A stretch of DNA of 64,000 nucleotides from Armigeres subalbatus (GCF_024139115.2 NC_085140.1:229740352-229804351); one strand, 5' to 3'; positions 22,097 to 36,390 are shown, counted from the first letter of the stretch. Numbers and translations are program-made. Notes: generated by a model from the letters alone, not told the origin.

Positions 22097-22340
22097 CTAT
22101 CATCCTTATTTGCTATGATACATTTCAGTTATTATTAATACATTTCAATTGCCTCTGGCCTCTGCTAATTTTCCTCTGGTTGAAAAAAAAAAACATGTAG
22201 GAATAACAATGTTTTGAACTCAAACTAAACTTTACCAAATTTATACTAAGGGTACAAGGAGCTAACCGTTGCAATAAAAGATTGCAACGATTTTTGTCTG
22301 AAGTTGGAAATTATTTAATTGGACATTTGTTGCAATGTTT

Positions 22341-22790
22341 TAGTCGAGCTCGGTGGTCTAGTGGCTATCGCTTCTGCCTTATAAGCAGGAGGTCGTGGGT
22401 TCAATTCCAGGCTCGTGCCTTTCCTACTTTGTATTTCTATCTTAGTTCTTTCTGTGTTTCACGTTATACCAAAACGATTCCTACTGTTATAACCTTCCAC
22501 ACAATCCCAAAAACCTCCCGTGGCACTTATGAGAGGTCGTAGAGTTCTCTGCATTTTTCTTAAGTAGGTGTCCAGCAAACCATTCTTCCACTTCCTCAGC
22601 ATTCGCAAGGACGTGGCCAGGAGAGATCTCGACTATTGGGGAGAGGGCATTGCTGCCATCTAAGAGTTAATGATTAGTCCCAAATCAATATCTGTGGTAA
22701 CGGATGAAAGTGATACTACTCTCATACAATATTCTTAGCTTGTACCACCTACGAATTTGTGCGAACTGCTAAATGCTAATGCTAATGCTA
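22341..22790 (+). mobile_element. tRNA-derived SINE with 16-bp target duplication
   Basis: ATTTGTTGCAATGTTT (22325-22340) and ATTTGTTGCAATGTCT (22791-22806) flank it. The head has an A-box-like GGTCTAGTGGCTATCG, an Ile-UAU-like anticodon arm (CTGCCTTATAAGCAG) and B box GGGTTCAATTCC. The ~330-bp body ends in tandem AATGCT units. A second member is at 26713-27340. Confidence 0.85.
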
Positions 22791-22809
22791 ATTTGTTGCA
22801 ATGTCTCAA

Positions 22810-23281
22810 TATTAGAAATTCTATGAAGTTTATTGCCTACTATTATACCACGGAGGTAAATGAAATCCTTGAACAGCGTGTTGTACAACAAATGGAAAGT
22901 TCTCCGAAAAATCACATATCATTATACATTTCATCGCCTTCAAGTTATTTTGTACATCTTTCAAATATTTCCCTTGTTGTTCAGCTATGAAATTATGTGG
23001 TAATAAGCCAGATAACTTTTTCAAAAAAATTTCTACGAATTTCAATTCGATTAAATACATAGTGCAACGGTCAGCTTGACGCCATTGTTTAAATTGTAAG
23101 CATTCCACATTTCCATCGATCAGGATAGTAACAATTTTTAAACCCAAAGCTTGTGTACCTGGACATTTTTTACAAGTTTTTACCAACGCTGTAGTGTTTT
23201 GGCCCGATCCGCTGTAAATTGAGAAACATTAAATTCCTTTATTATTGGATATGTTGACCAGCTTCAAGGTAAAATCGTGCG
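22810..23281. other. Unassigned, no gene recognised
   Basis: A 118-codon minus-strand ORF (22830-23186) has no recognisable domain, and an opposed ORF overlaps it. No repeat ends were found. Confidence 0.4.
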
Positions 23282-23342
23282 ATTCTTCTTCTTCTTGATG
23301 GCATTACATCCCCCACTGGTGCAGTGCCGCCTCACATTTCTA
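23282..23342 (-). mobile_element. 5'-truncated Feilai-like SINE tail
   Basis: TTCTTCTTCTTGATGGCATT and ACATCCCCCACTGG with GCAGTGCCGCCTC match only the 3' end of the Feilai-like SINE in minus orientation. The rest of the element is missing. Confidence 0.65.
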
Positions 23343-23458
23343 GGCAATGCCCATATAAAGGAGCAGCCAAAACTACCAAGAGGACAATTTTCGATTTGGG
23401 AGTGTAAAATGTGATTAATGCACAGCTTATAACCTATATTTTTATAGACGAATCCAAG

Positions 23459-24392
23459 TAAAAATAAGAAGAAGACACACGACGGTGTTAACTTCGACAG
23501 ATCCTACAGCACACACAGATAAAAATATGTTGTGAATTTAAATGTATTTTCATGCACATATTTGGAGCATGCAAATAAACGTAACATTCAATCGATCTCA
23601 CTATTCTTTTAAATCGAAATTAATGTAAACGGTGCTGGCTTGTAAAATTAAATCAAATTTAATAGGATATCGAATGTTAATTCGTTTGATGAGATAAGCT
23701 GCAATTTTACAAGTCGTTGAATTTTCAAAATTATTTGCTGTGCAGCATAGGAAGATAATTTTTAAATGCTTTTAATAAATTCTAGACAAATTGAAATTAA
23801 AATCCGATTAATGTACGATACGGAAAAAGTTCTGAATTACATATTTAGAAGCTTATCTCAATTTTTTTTATAGTAACCAAAAATGCGTCTATCATACAGT
23901 TCGGAACTTTTTCCGTATCATACATCAATCAGATTTTAATTACATTTCCTCTAGAATTTATTATAAGCATTTTAAAATGATCTTCCTATGCTGTGCTGTA
24001 GGATCTGTCAAAGTTAACACCGTCGTGTGTCTTCTTCTTATTTTTTTAGGGAGGGGTGTGGGGCGTTCAAACTAGCCCCTCCTAGATTTGGAGGGGTTAG
24101 AAGCAGAGGGGTGTAAGTGACATTTTGGTCAAAATTTAGTTGACTACAACAAAAAATTCTTAGGTTCTTGTGCTTTGCGGCAATATATTGATAAAGTTTA
24201 TACGATGTTTATAAAAGATGTGAAAATTCACAGAAAATTAGTATTTTTTTGAACTTTCATACGATTTGTATGAAGGGAAAAAATATTTAAAAACTTTGCA
24301 CTCATTTTCCCAAAACTAACTTTTTGTCACTTACACCCTTTTGCGTTTGATCGAGTGCGTGATCTCTCATGTTTCGGTCAGCAGAACGATAT
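23459..24392. repeat. First copy of a 934-bp tandem duplication
   Basis: This block repeats at 24393-25326 with only a few differences (for example one T in the run near 23759). It starts with AAAATAAGAAGAAGACACAC and ends within one partial 99-bp repeat unit (24353-24391). The contents are an inverted-repeat element (23459 to about 24045) and a GGGGTGTAAGTGAC-type region. Near identity suggests a recent unequal exchange or replication slip. Confidence 0.85.
23741..24003. mobile_element. Palindromic MITE nested in a TIR element
   Basis: The arms begin CTGTGCAGCATAGGAAGAT and pair with ATCTTCCTATGCTGTGCTGT. Inner pairs include ACGGAAAAAGTTCTGAA / TTCGGAACTTTTTCCGT. Outside it, AAGACACACGACGGTGTTAA at 23470 pairs with the complement near 24016-24040. 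One inverted-repeat element therefore encloses another. The duplicate is at about 24674-24936. Confidence 0.75.
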
Positions 24393-25326
24393 AAAAATAA
24401 GAAGAAGACACACGACGGTGTTAACTTCGACAGATCCTACAGCACACACAGATAAAAATATGTTGTGAATTTAAATGTATTTTCATGCACATATTTGGAG
24501 CATGCAAATAAACGTAACATTCAATCGATCTCACTATTCTTTTAAATCGAAATTAATGTAAACGGTGCTGGCTTGTAAAATTAAATCAAATTTAATAGGA
24601 TATCGAATGTTAATTCGTTTGATGAGATAAGCTGCAATTTTACAAGTCGTTGAATTTTCAAAATTATTTGCTGTGCAGCATAGGAAGATAATTTTAAATG
24701 CTTTTAATAAATTCTAGACAAATTGAAATTAAAATCCGATTAATGTACGATACGGAAAAAGTTCTGAATTACATATTTAGAAGCTTATCTCAATTTTTTT
24801 TATAGTAACCAAAAATGCGTCTATCATACAGTTCGGAACTTTTTCCGTATCATACATCAATCAGATTTTAATTACATTTCCTCTAGAATTTATTATAAGC
24901 ATTTTAAAATGATCTTCCTATGCTGTGCTGTAGGATCTGTCAAAGTTAACACCGTCGTGTGTCTTCTTCTTATTTTTTTAGGGAGGGGTGTGGGGCGTTC
25001 AAACTAGCCCCTCCTAGATTTGGAGGGGTTAGAAGCAGAGGGGTGTAAGTGACATTTTGGTCAAAATTTAGTTGACTACAACAAAAAATTCTTAGGTTCT
25101 TGTGCTTTGCGGCAATATATTGATAAAGTTTATACGATGTTTATAAAAGATGTGAAAATTCACAGAAAATTAGTATTTTTTTGAACTTTCATACGATTTG
25201 TATGAAGGGAAAAAATATTGAAAAACTTTGCACTCATTTTCCCAAAACTAACTTTTTGTCACTTACGCCCTTTTGCGTTTGATCGAGTGCGTGATCTCTC
25301 ATGTTTCGGACAGCAGAACGATCGCG
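24393..25326. repeat. Second copy of the 934-bp tandem duplication
   Basis: Nearly identical to 23459-24392. Here the terminal partial 99-bp unit continues into a full array. The junction between the copies reads AGAACGAT then ATAAAAATAAG, a clean breakpoint inside a repeat unit. Confidence 0.85.
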
Positions 25327-26712
25327 TGGTCGGACGAATTATTGTGTTCTGCATTGCGCGGCCGGTAATAAAATTAATCAGTTCAGTGCGTGATCTCTCA
25401 TGTTTCGGTCAGCAGAACGATCGCGTGGTCGGACGAATTATTGTGTTCTGCATTGCGCGGCCGGTAATAAAATTAATCAGTTCAGTGCGTGATCTCTCAT
25501 GTTTCGGTCAGCAGAACGATCGCGTGGTCGGACGAATTATTGTGTTCTGCATTGCGCGGCCGGTAATAAAATTAATCAGTTCAGTGCGTGATCTCTCATG
25601 TTTCGGTCAGCAGAACGATCGCGTGGTCGGACGAATTATTGTGTTCTGCATTGCGCGGCCGGTAATAAAATTATTCAGTTCAGTGTGTGATCTCTCATGT
25701 TTCGGACAGCAGAACGATCGTGTGGTCGGGCGAATTATTGTGTTCTGCATTGCGCGGCCGGTCATAAAATTAATCAGTTCAGTGCGTGATCTCTCATGTT
25801 TCGGACAGCAGAACGATCGCGTGGTCGGACGAATTATTGTGTTCTGCATTGCGCGGCCGGTAATAAAATAAAATTATTCAGTTCAGTGCGTGATCTCTCA
25901 TGTTTCGGTCAGCAGAACGATCGTGTGGTCGGGCGAATTATTGTGTTCTGCATTGCGCGGCCGGTCATAAAATTAATCAGTTCAGTGCGTGATCTCTCAT
26001 GTTTCGGACAGCAGAACGATCGCGTGGTCGGACGAATTATTGTGTTCTGCATTGCGCGGCCGGTAATAAAATTAATCAGTTCAGTGCGTGATCTCTCATG
26101 TTTCGGTCAGCAGAACGATCGCGTGGTCGGACGAATTATTGTGTTCTGCATTGCGCGGCCGGTAATAAAATTATTCAGTTCAGTGTGTGATCTCTCATGT
26201 TTCGGACAGCAGAACGATCGCGTGGTCGGACGAATTATTGTGTTCTGCATTGCGCGGCCGGTAATAAAATAAAATTATTCAGTTCAGTGCGTGATCTCTC
26301 ATGTTTCGGTCAGCAGAACGATCGCGTGGTCGGACGAATTATTGTGTTCTGCATTGCGCGGCCGGTAATAAAATAAAATTAATCAGTTCAGTGCGTGATC
26401 TCTCATGTTTCGGACAGCAGAACGATCGCGTGGTCGGACGAATTATTGTGTTCTGCATTGCGCGGCCGGTAATAAAATAAAATTATTCAGTTCAGTGCGT
26501 GATCTCTCATGTTTCGGTCAGCAGAACGATCGTGTGGTCGGGCGAATTATTGTGTTCTGCATTGCGCGGCCGGTCATAAAATTAATCAGTTCAGTGCGTG
26601 ATTTCTCATGTTTCGAACAGCAGAACGATCGCGTGGTCGGACGAATTATTGTGTTCTGCATTGCGCGGCCGGTAATAAAATTAATCAGTTCAGTGCGTGA
26701 TCTCTCTTGTTT
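25285..26712 (+). repeat. 99-bp minisatellite array, about 14.4 units
   Basis: Fifteen unit starts of GTGATCTCTCATGTTTCGG occur every 99 bp, occasionally 104 (an AATAA insertion). Units include GATCGCGTGGTCGGACGAAT and GCATTGCGCGGCCGG. Unit variants (GGTCAG/GGACAG, TCGCG/TCGTG, TTAATC/TTATTC) recur in blocks, which fits higher-order duplication. The period of 33 codons gives open frames (217, 158 and 146 codons) that are by-products. The unit is unrelated in sequence to the 20.2-kb array. Confidence 0.92.
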
Positions 26713-27340
26713 CGAAGAGGGCTTGGTAGTCATATGGCAACTGCTTCTGCCTCATACGCAGGAGGTCGTGGGTTCAATCCCAGGTCCGTTCCATTCTCCT
26801 ACTTTGTATCTTTCTCTGTATTTCTCATGTTCTAGCAAACGCTAGAACTGGAAATGGACTTCCATACCGTTTCCATTACTATTCCTATACCTTCAACTTG
26901 AGTATTCTAACAGTAATCTGCTAGAATTGGAAATGAACTATGCAGCTCGTTTCCTACATCCAATTAGAAATTCCATCAGTTACCTTCTCCTATCTATCAC
27001 ATTGGCAGCTCGTTAACCAAGACGGACCTCTCTGCCTCTCCAACCTAACCAAAAAATTCCAACAAATTCCGCATGAACTCGTGGCAAGTGCAGAGGTATA
27101 TTCGGCTTGCAGTGGGCGAGTGATTGCATCATCATTTCCTCCCCCTTCCCTACATTGACTTGCATTCTGACGTGGCAGGCGCCAGTATGACCTATCAAAT
27201 GAGATCACCAGTACTTGCACATTGAAGATGTGTGCTAGTCCCAAGCAAACATCTGTTGGTTCCTTGTGCAAGAACAGCTGATCTGGTCATAATGGAGTAG
27301 CAACTACGAGCAGTCAATCAAGCTCAAGCTCAAGCTCAAG
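26713..27340 (+). mobile_element. tRNA-derived SINE joined directly to the 99-bp array
   Basis: The head GGGCTTGGTAGTCATATGGC, the arm CTGCCTCATACGCAG and B box GGGTTCAATCCC match the SINE at 22341-22790. The body ends in CAAGCT repeats (27318-27340). No target duplication flanks this SINE alone; instead a 23-bp repeat brackets array plus SINE (25262-25284 and 27341-27363). Confidence 0.8.
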
Positions 27341-27533
27341 CTTACACCCTTTTGCGTTTGATCTCCTCATTTGACATTTTTACGTTTTTTCGGGAAAACG
27401 GGCACCTTTGCCATATTTTTGTCTCAAAAGTAACATATTTATATATCGTTACAATGCTCTTAAACAGATCTACGCAGTATTATACAATAATATCTTCGTA
27501 CAGAATAAAATTTCTTGTAGTTTTGTAAAAGGG

Positions 27534-27785
27534 GTATACCCCGTTAGGCATAAGTACGTTAGGCATAATGGACGATAGGCATAATGTACGTTTGGCATAA
27601 TGGACGTTAGGCATAAAATGGCATAAAAGGCATAAAACATAAAAAGAAGGCAGAATTATGCCAAACGTCCATTATGCCTAACGTACATTATGCCTATCGT
27701 CCGTTATGCCTAACGTCCATTATGCCTAACGTACTTATGCCTAACGTCCTTATGCCTAACGTGCTTATGCCAAACGTCGCGGACC
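27534..27785. repeat. Palindromic array of ~16-bp CGTTAGGCATAATGGA units
   Basis: The left half carries CGTTAGGCATAATGGA-like units and the right half their complement TCCATTATGCCTAACG, around an A-rich centre (27617-27650). The far end reads GACGTTTGGCAT in complement, followed by a GGGTCCGCG-type terminus. It is a MITE-like foldback whose arms are tandem repeats. The plus ORF repeating LMPNV is incidental. Confidence 0.8.
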
Positions 27786-27789
27786 CTTG

Positions 27790-28420
27790 TAAAAGCATAT
27801 TATACGCAATATTTAACGAACAAAACAGTTTGGTACCCCGCATTAATACATTATGCACTACACTGTTGAACTCTTAAGCTTTGAAGACCATGAATAAAAT
27901 TCTGTCCAAATTTACCATTTTGTGAGATACATGAATTTGAAAAATTGCCCATGTTTGCCTTTCTCGTATACTAATGCTCCAAAAATGTTTAAAAGAAAGC
28001 ACGAACCAATTGACTCGCAACAAGTTTTATTCATTAGAGAATGTTGATTTATTGTTCCCTATTGAAAATGGACCGGATCAGACTATGGACTCAAAAGTTA
28101 TGTTATGACCAAAATACATTTTCTTATAATGCACGAGAAAGACAACATTACCGCTAGGGGATGAATCAGGTTTTTTGGCGAACGTCAACAATTTTTCATT
28201 AGGTACAATAATAATGCTCCTATAATGAGCATTATTCACCTCATATAGAAAAATATGACGTAGAAAAATATTTTATTTCCCAACCACGAATTATAAAAGC
28301 AGGTGTTAAGATCTGGAAGTGCAAAAAACTTCATTTCATTGCTTTTGATTTCTGCAAAGTACCACAAAAATGTGTAAGATAATAAGGCAATCGTATTCGA
28401 TTCAGTTAAAATGATTTCTT
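27790..28420. other. Unassigned; fragment of a GCCTTTCTCG repeat family
   Basis: GCCTTTCTCGTATACTAATGC at 27957 and GCACGAGAAAGACAACATTACC at about 28131 resemble the ends of a common mosquito repeat also hinted at near 12521 and 39483. No gene is seen. Confidence 0.4.
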
Positions 28421-28675
28421 TTTTTTTATTGGCATTACATCCCCCACTGGGACATTTCCGCCTCGCTGCTTATTCAGCACAGTTATTAACCGCAAGGTTT
28501 ATAAGCCAAGTTATCATTTTTGCATTCGTGGATGATGAGGCTAACACGACGATACTTTTACGCCCAGGGAATTCTAGACAATTTCCTAGACCGGCACCGG
28601 AAATCAAACTCAGCCACCCTCAGCATGGTTTTGCTTTGTAGTCGCGCATCTTACCACTAAGCCAAGGAGGGTCCC
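28421..28675 (-). mobile_element. Feilai-like SINE, internally deleted
   Basis: The tail, GGCATTACATCCCCCACTGG, the middle and the B box (complement of GGCACCGGAAATCAAACTC) are in the expected minus order. A short piece is missing around AGACAATTTCCTAGACCG compared with 17387-17669. Flanks share AAAATGA, a weak target duplication. Confidence 0.8.
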
Positions 28676-28812
28676 AAAAAAATGAATAAATTATCAATTC
28701 AAAATTAAAGACTATTAATTATCCTATTAAGGGGTTAGTTCACTCTTGAGACCTGAAAAGGGTGATTTTCGGGATTCTTCTAAGTTAACTATAAATATAT
28801 GACAAAAATTTA

Positions 28813-29102
28813 TTTTTCTTCTTCTTATTGACATTACATCCCTCACTGGGACATTGTCGCCTCGCTGTTTAGTGTTCATTCAGCACTTCCACAGTTATTA
28901 ACTGCGAGGTTTCTAACCAAGTTACAATTTTTGCATTCGTATATCACGAGGCTAACACGATGATACTTTTATGCCCAGGGAAGTCAAGAAAATTTCCAAA
29001 CCGAAAATTGCCTAGACCGGCATCGGGAATCGAACCCAGCCACCCTCAACATGGTCTTGCTATAAAGCCGCGCATATTACCGCCAGGCTAAGCAAGGCTC
29101 CC
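28813..29102 (-). mobile_element. Feilai-like SINE
   Basis: Full order from the GAA tail (plus TTCTTCTTCTTATTG) to the head (complement of CCAGGCTAAGCAAGGCTCC). Flanking CAAAAATTTA (28803-28812) and CAAAAATTAA (29102-29111) may be the target duplication. It is the nearest recognisable transposon on the 3' side of eve. Confidence 0.82.
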
Positions 29103-29111
29103 AAAAATTAA

Positions 29112-30144
29112 TTACATATGTTTATTTTGCAGTTTTTCCGCTATAAAACTTATGTTTAGGCCTGCATTGGACAGCTTCTTAGGCCACCTCCAACGGTTAC
29201 TCGCTACTTGGCGGACACCATAGAAGCCGCACTGTTAGCACTATTTATCTGTATTTTTCCCATTTTCCGCCAAATCTTCTCTCATCGTTCGTGAAAAAAT
29301 ACAACGTTTCAAACAGCATTCATTTTTTTACGGAAACAAAGACAAAAAAGCTTGCACTGGAGAGCCATTTTTAAGATTAAAAGACTACGTACAATGACAG
29401 ATAAAATATACTGAATTCATAAATTCAAATCGCGTTTAAATCGGACGAGCCGTTCCATAGTTCCATAGACATAGTTCCAAGATAATTACGTTTTGCATGG
29501 AGCGCTGCGACGAGCTAAGCTTTTCGGCCTGTAACTTTGAAACAGAGTGTCTGATGATCGGGTAGAGTTTACAATAAAGTAGAAACTTTCTGTTGGCATT
29601 TTTACAGAGTGTACTCACCTCTCAGTAACTGTGGGAATATTAAAAAGAACTCGAAGTTAAAAAGCAGAGCCATGATGTTCACAGTGTCTAAAGTTTTCAA
29701 AAACTTGTTCATTTTGTTTAAAATTCATTGTTTTATTTTCGTTTGGAATATTTTTTCTTATATACATAATATTTACACTAAAACATTCAATATTTACAAA
29801 TATTTGTTAAAATTCTGTGAAGACTAATTTGACTAAAAATCTGTTTGATTCGTAAATTTACCTAAGTATTTATGATCACTTGAATGTATTTGATACAAAC
29901 ACATTCACTGTTGCTATAACCGCTATCAGTCCTTCCTATGCGTTATTCGATACACTTTTTCTTGTAAACCTGCCATAAGTAGAAGCCTGCCTAGAGGGAA
30001 CATTCTAATAAAATAAATAAAAATGGCCTCCAACCTAGCACTAATGCAGGAACTTCTAACGAGGTACTGCGCAAGTCAAATGATAACGAACTAGTTGCTA
30101 GATGCGATGATAGAACAAAGAGTTGTAAAAGTTAACAGCTTCGA
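29112..30144 (-). other. eve 3' flank and probable 3' UTR
   Basis: No other gene or transposon is recognised. The 3' UTR of eve must start at 30144 on the minus strand. AT content rises from about 29900 downward. Short ORFs here have no domains. Confidence 0.5.
29732..29737 (-). terminator. Candidate eve polyadenylation signal
   Basis: TTTATT on the plus strand is AATAAA on the minus strand, about 410 nt past the eve stop codon. It is the first canonical hexamer I find downstream. A CATAAA variant near 29868 is an alternative. There is no transcript evidence. Confidence 0.3.
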
Positions 30145-32827
<2,683 letters not shown>

Positions 32828-32959
32828 TTAAATTTGTTAACTATCCAATCACTATATTATTTGGTGGTAATATTCGAAGCGGCACTTTGCACTCAATCCC
32901 ACTGAATTAGGCTAATTTGTTCATTAATTATCCGATCACTAGCACCTTTTTCTTTGAAC

Positions 32960-32980
32960 CGAACAACACACTGAATAACC
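32960..32980 (-). promoter_or_regulatory. Candidate eve initiator
   Basis: TTCAGTG on the minus strand (32975-32969) matches the arthropod initiator TCAGT, with the A at 32972. This would give a 5' UTR of about 145 nt. No TATA box is found 25-35 bp upstream. It is a motif match only. Confidence 0.3.
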
Positions 32981-35900
32981 GCTTGGAATTGGCGTTCTCC
33001 AAGTTCACGAATAATATGACTATCGCTTACGAAAACTAGTCTCAAACTGGTTGAGTAGTGTAGCATGACCTCATGTTAAATACCGACCCTTCTGCAGTTC
33101 CAGAGGGGCGTCTCCCAAAGCAAACAAAGGCGGTATTTCCTACCTATGTTTGTACCCTAGCAACCGTAGGACTGAACGCGTGTAAGCGAGACTGGCAGTT
33201 GAACGAGACAACACTCGTTGCCCATGTGTTTGGCCAACTTCGTTGCATGCAACGCAAGGCCAAGTGAGACAACTATTGTGGGGCGCTTTATGTTCATCTC
33301 TCTCTGGTTCTCCATGTTGTTTCTCTCGCTGAGCAGATATCGATTTCAATGCGTTGGCTCTTTCATGCCACAGCGAAAGGGACGATGGATGGAAGCGTTT
33401 TTCCTAGCCGCAAGGATTATTATCCTTTTTGCGATTATTAGCGCATGATATAACAGAAGCGGTAAACAGGAGCATAAAACGACGTGGTAGAGCAGACTTT
33501 TATAAAATGGTTCTCGGTGTTTTATGTACACGTTGCTGCCCTGATTATTCGTGGCATGTATTCATGTGTCCTATGGACGGATGGTGCGATAATACGTTGC
33601 AGACAAAACAGGTCCATGTGCAGGAAGGTGTGAACTGGGATAAGTGAAATTGACTTGATGACTTAATTGCACAGATTCTGCAATTTATTACAAATATCTC
33701 GGAAAGCATAAATACGTAAAGACTGTTTGAAGTTCTGAATGCATTTATAAAATACCTTGTTTTAAATTTGCTTTTAAGATTTGCTATTCAATTAAATATT
33801 CTGCTAGCTGCTGGTCGAATGTGTTTTTCGGCAAGTTATTTTTTAAATACATTAGGCTATACAAAATCCAGTAATCAAGCTTTGAACACATTTTTCAATT
33901 GAATGCATTTTGAGTAGTAAAAAATCCTAATGTAATAAAACAATGCAACCCAGAATAGGTTACAACTAAAAATTGAAATCCTATAGGGTTGTTCATATTT
34001 TTCATATCTCTTTAAAAAATCTTTTTCCACAGCGAAAAACTGCCAGTTGGAACACATTCTGGCTATGCTTGAGGAATGTACCTATACTCGAACGGACTTG
34101 TAGAAGCTTATCTCTCGCCCCATAAAAGATTCATAAGCATGTTTAGTATTCATTGTGATAAAGGCTGCTGCCGTCCTGACTGCCCTTCCGTTTAGCACTC
34201 GCCACATCGCGGGATATCCATTCCGCGTCGGAGTCTCTGAGGAGCGCAAAGGAAAATATTTTTAATAATAGGGGTTTATCTCTTTTAAAAAAGTTACTTT
34301 ATTCAGCTCGCTCGTAATTATGTATGTGTGCCTTGCCACCACCCACATAGATCTCGCTTCCAGCCATGCTACTGTTGGTGCTGCAAGGTTTAATGATGTC
34401 GTTGGAATCACATAAGGATTGCTTTGTATATAAAGGAACGATCCGGTCTTATGGTGCTCCGGTGTAATGCGAACCCATAAAATGTTATTTTCTACTTCTC
34501 GTCATATCGACGGTACGCTATAGCATGCTGGCGAACAAGGGAAACTGTATTTGCGAGTTCAGCAGGAGATAATGGTTCGTAATTTAATGAAGAAATTAAA
34601 ACAGCGACCTCATCGTAGCGACCGAACTTTTCTCTACCTTCCAGAGGGTGTGCGATAAAAGAATTCAGAACGCCAATTTAGTAGGAGTAATGTCAACTTG
34701 CTGAAGAAATTTCATAAAATGAAAACATTACAAATTATTTCTGTTTTTACGGATATCTTGTCTTCATACATATATGTCTTGGATGGACGAGCAAAACCAA
34801 ATTCAAATATCAAAATGAAACTTAGATGCTGCTTCAAGATTTGTTTTTGATACCTTTTCAACGGACTGCGTCTAGGAACGTTGCCAACTTACCCTCTTTT
34901 ATTTCAGACTTTGAAGTGCACTATTCCGCTGTTCCTATAAACTTAATTAAACCAAGCACAATTATTCGAACTACCGTAAACCCTTATTCCATATCCGACT
35001 TTTATCTCGTTTACTCGGTCTGTGAAAAATGAAGCAACAAAAAACCGACAAGGATTTATGAATTCAATCGTGGCCTTTATGTTGCCGTGGTTGTCTTGAA
35101 GCTCTCCGAGCTGGAATAAACTTTGAGTATATAGATAGGAACATGTGTATGAACGCGAAGTCCTATTGCGAACAGTAGCCATCTGCCAGCGTAGAGAGCG
35201 AGCAGCAGAGTGTGGATGAAATTTATGATTTTCGGTAAGTTTCACAACATATTTGATCATGGCGTTTATGCGCTTTATAATCGACAATTATGATGTTAGA
35301 AAATGAATATCGGTTCGGCAACGGTTGGTATGGAATCGTGTAGCATTCAGCGGAGCTAATGGCACATAAATAATTCAACAGTCCGTTTGGGTACGGGATA
35401 TTAGAGGTCACTGCAGATTCGTCATGGGGATTTCGGTTCAGGTAATGTAGTATAAGGAGAACAACGCCCTACTTTTAACTGCAACGGACTTTGATGGCCA
35501 TCCGAAAAACCAACAATCACTGATCGCGTATGATCCTCATAATTTGTGCTTCTTGCAATGGTCCCATCCCCGATTCATTGCTCTGGCTCAGTAAGCAGAC
35601 AATGGAAAAACAAATATTCTCATCCCGTAGAAACGCCCAAAGTTTGTTTTTCTCGGTCTTGCCATGGAACGGGTAGAAATCCATTACGAATATTTGTTTT
35701 TCACTAATTAGATGTCTGTTTATGGCATTGGGCGGGTAAATGGGTCTGCAGCACAAATCTTTCGCATTAATGCGTTGAGCCCAATATTAGGTACATACTT
35801 GATGATTCGTAACGTATTTCAGCTGAGCGCATAATGATATAGCCTCAACGTATTTCATGAGGCATAACGTTTTTCAACAGGTATATTAGATTTGATTATT

Positions 35901-36390
35901 TGCCTTTATTAATGATACATCATCATTACCAAAGTTAGACGTTTGTGTTGGAAAGAATATTCGAACTGTGTTGACTCAAGTAAGGATTTTTCGAATAATG
36001 TTCGGGATAAAATTTTATTGTTTATTTAACAGCTATATGCGGTTTGTTTTTGCTTATTTCTGGCCTTTGGATTTAGTGGAACATTCAACTAACACGAAAA
36101 AATCGAAGAAAATGGAAACTCGGATTCGCGTAAAACGCGATCCCAATGTAACATGTTCCTGTCCTGTATAGTACAAATATTAAGTAACCAATCTAAAAAA
36201 ACGGAAAACATGTGGCTCATAAATCCTTCAAGTAAATCTAGCTTTTTTATTTTTCAAAATGTCATCAGTTGAATTTAGAGATGAATAGAGCACGTAAGTG
36301 GAAAATAAAAAAATTGAAATTAATATCAAGCAAGACCCGATACCGTTTGTTGGTTATGTAAAAATCAAACAAAAATATTGAAACGTTTCA
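32981..36390 (-). promoter_or_regulatory. eve upstream region, transposon-poor, candidate enhancers
   Basis: About 3.4 kb with no recognised repeat and no credible ORF. Motifs seen: GAGA-type CTCTCTCT (33297-33306) and TTCTCTCG (33330-33338); an inverted GGATTATTATCC (about 33414-33426), a possible pair of K50-homeodomain (Otd/Gsc-like) sites; a 14-bp palindrome CGTTGCATGCAACG (33241-33254); CATAAAA near 34121 (Caudal-like); Zelda-like CAGGTAA (35439-35445) and CAGGTAT (35878-35884). In flies eve enhancers lie on both sides of the gene. Function here is inferred from position and absence of insertions only. Confidence 0.45.
33079..33088 (+). promoter_or_regulatory. AATACCGACC motif, upstream copy
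   Basis: One of three exact copies of this 10-mer in the eve locus, preceded by TTA; the others are at 31293-31302 and 32054-32063, all on the same strand. The binding factor is unknown. Confidence 0.4.

Noticed and set aside
25285..26712. CRISPR-like array
   Set aside because: Units are contiguous 99-bp tandem repeats without variable spacers, in a eukaryotic genome.
25218..26845. Plus-strand ORFs of 217, 158 and 146 codons as repeat proteins
   Set aside because: Same cause: a 99-bp array with an open frame. Frames break wherever a unit is 104 bp.
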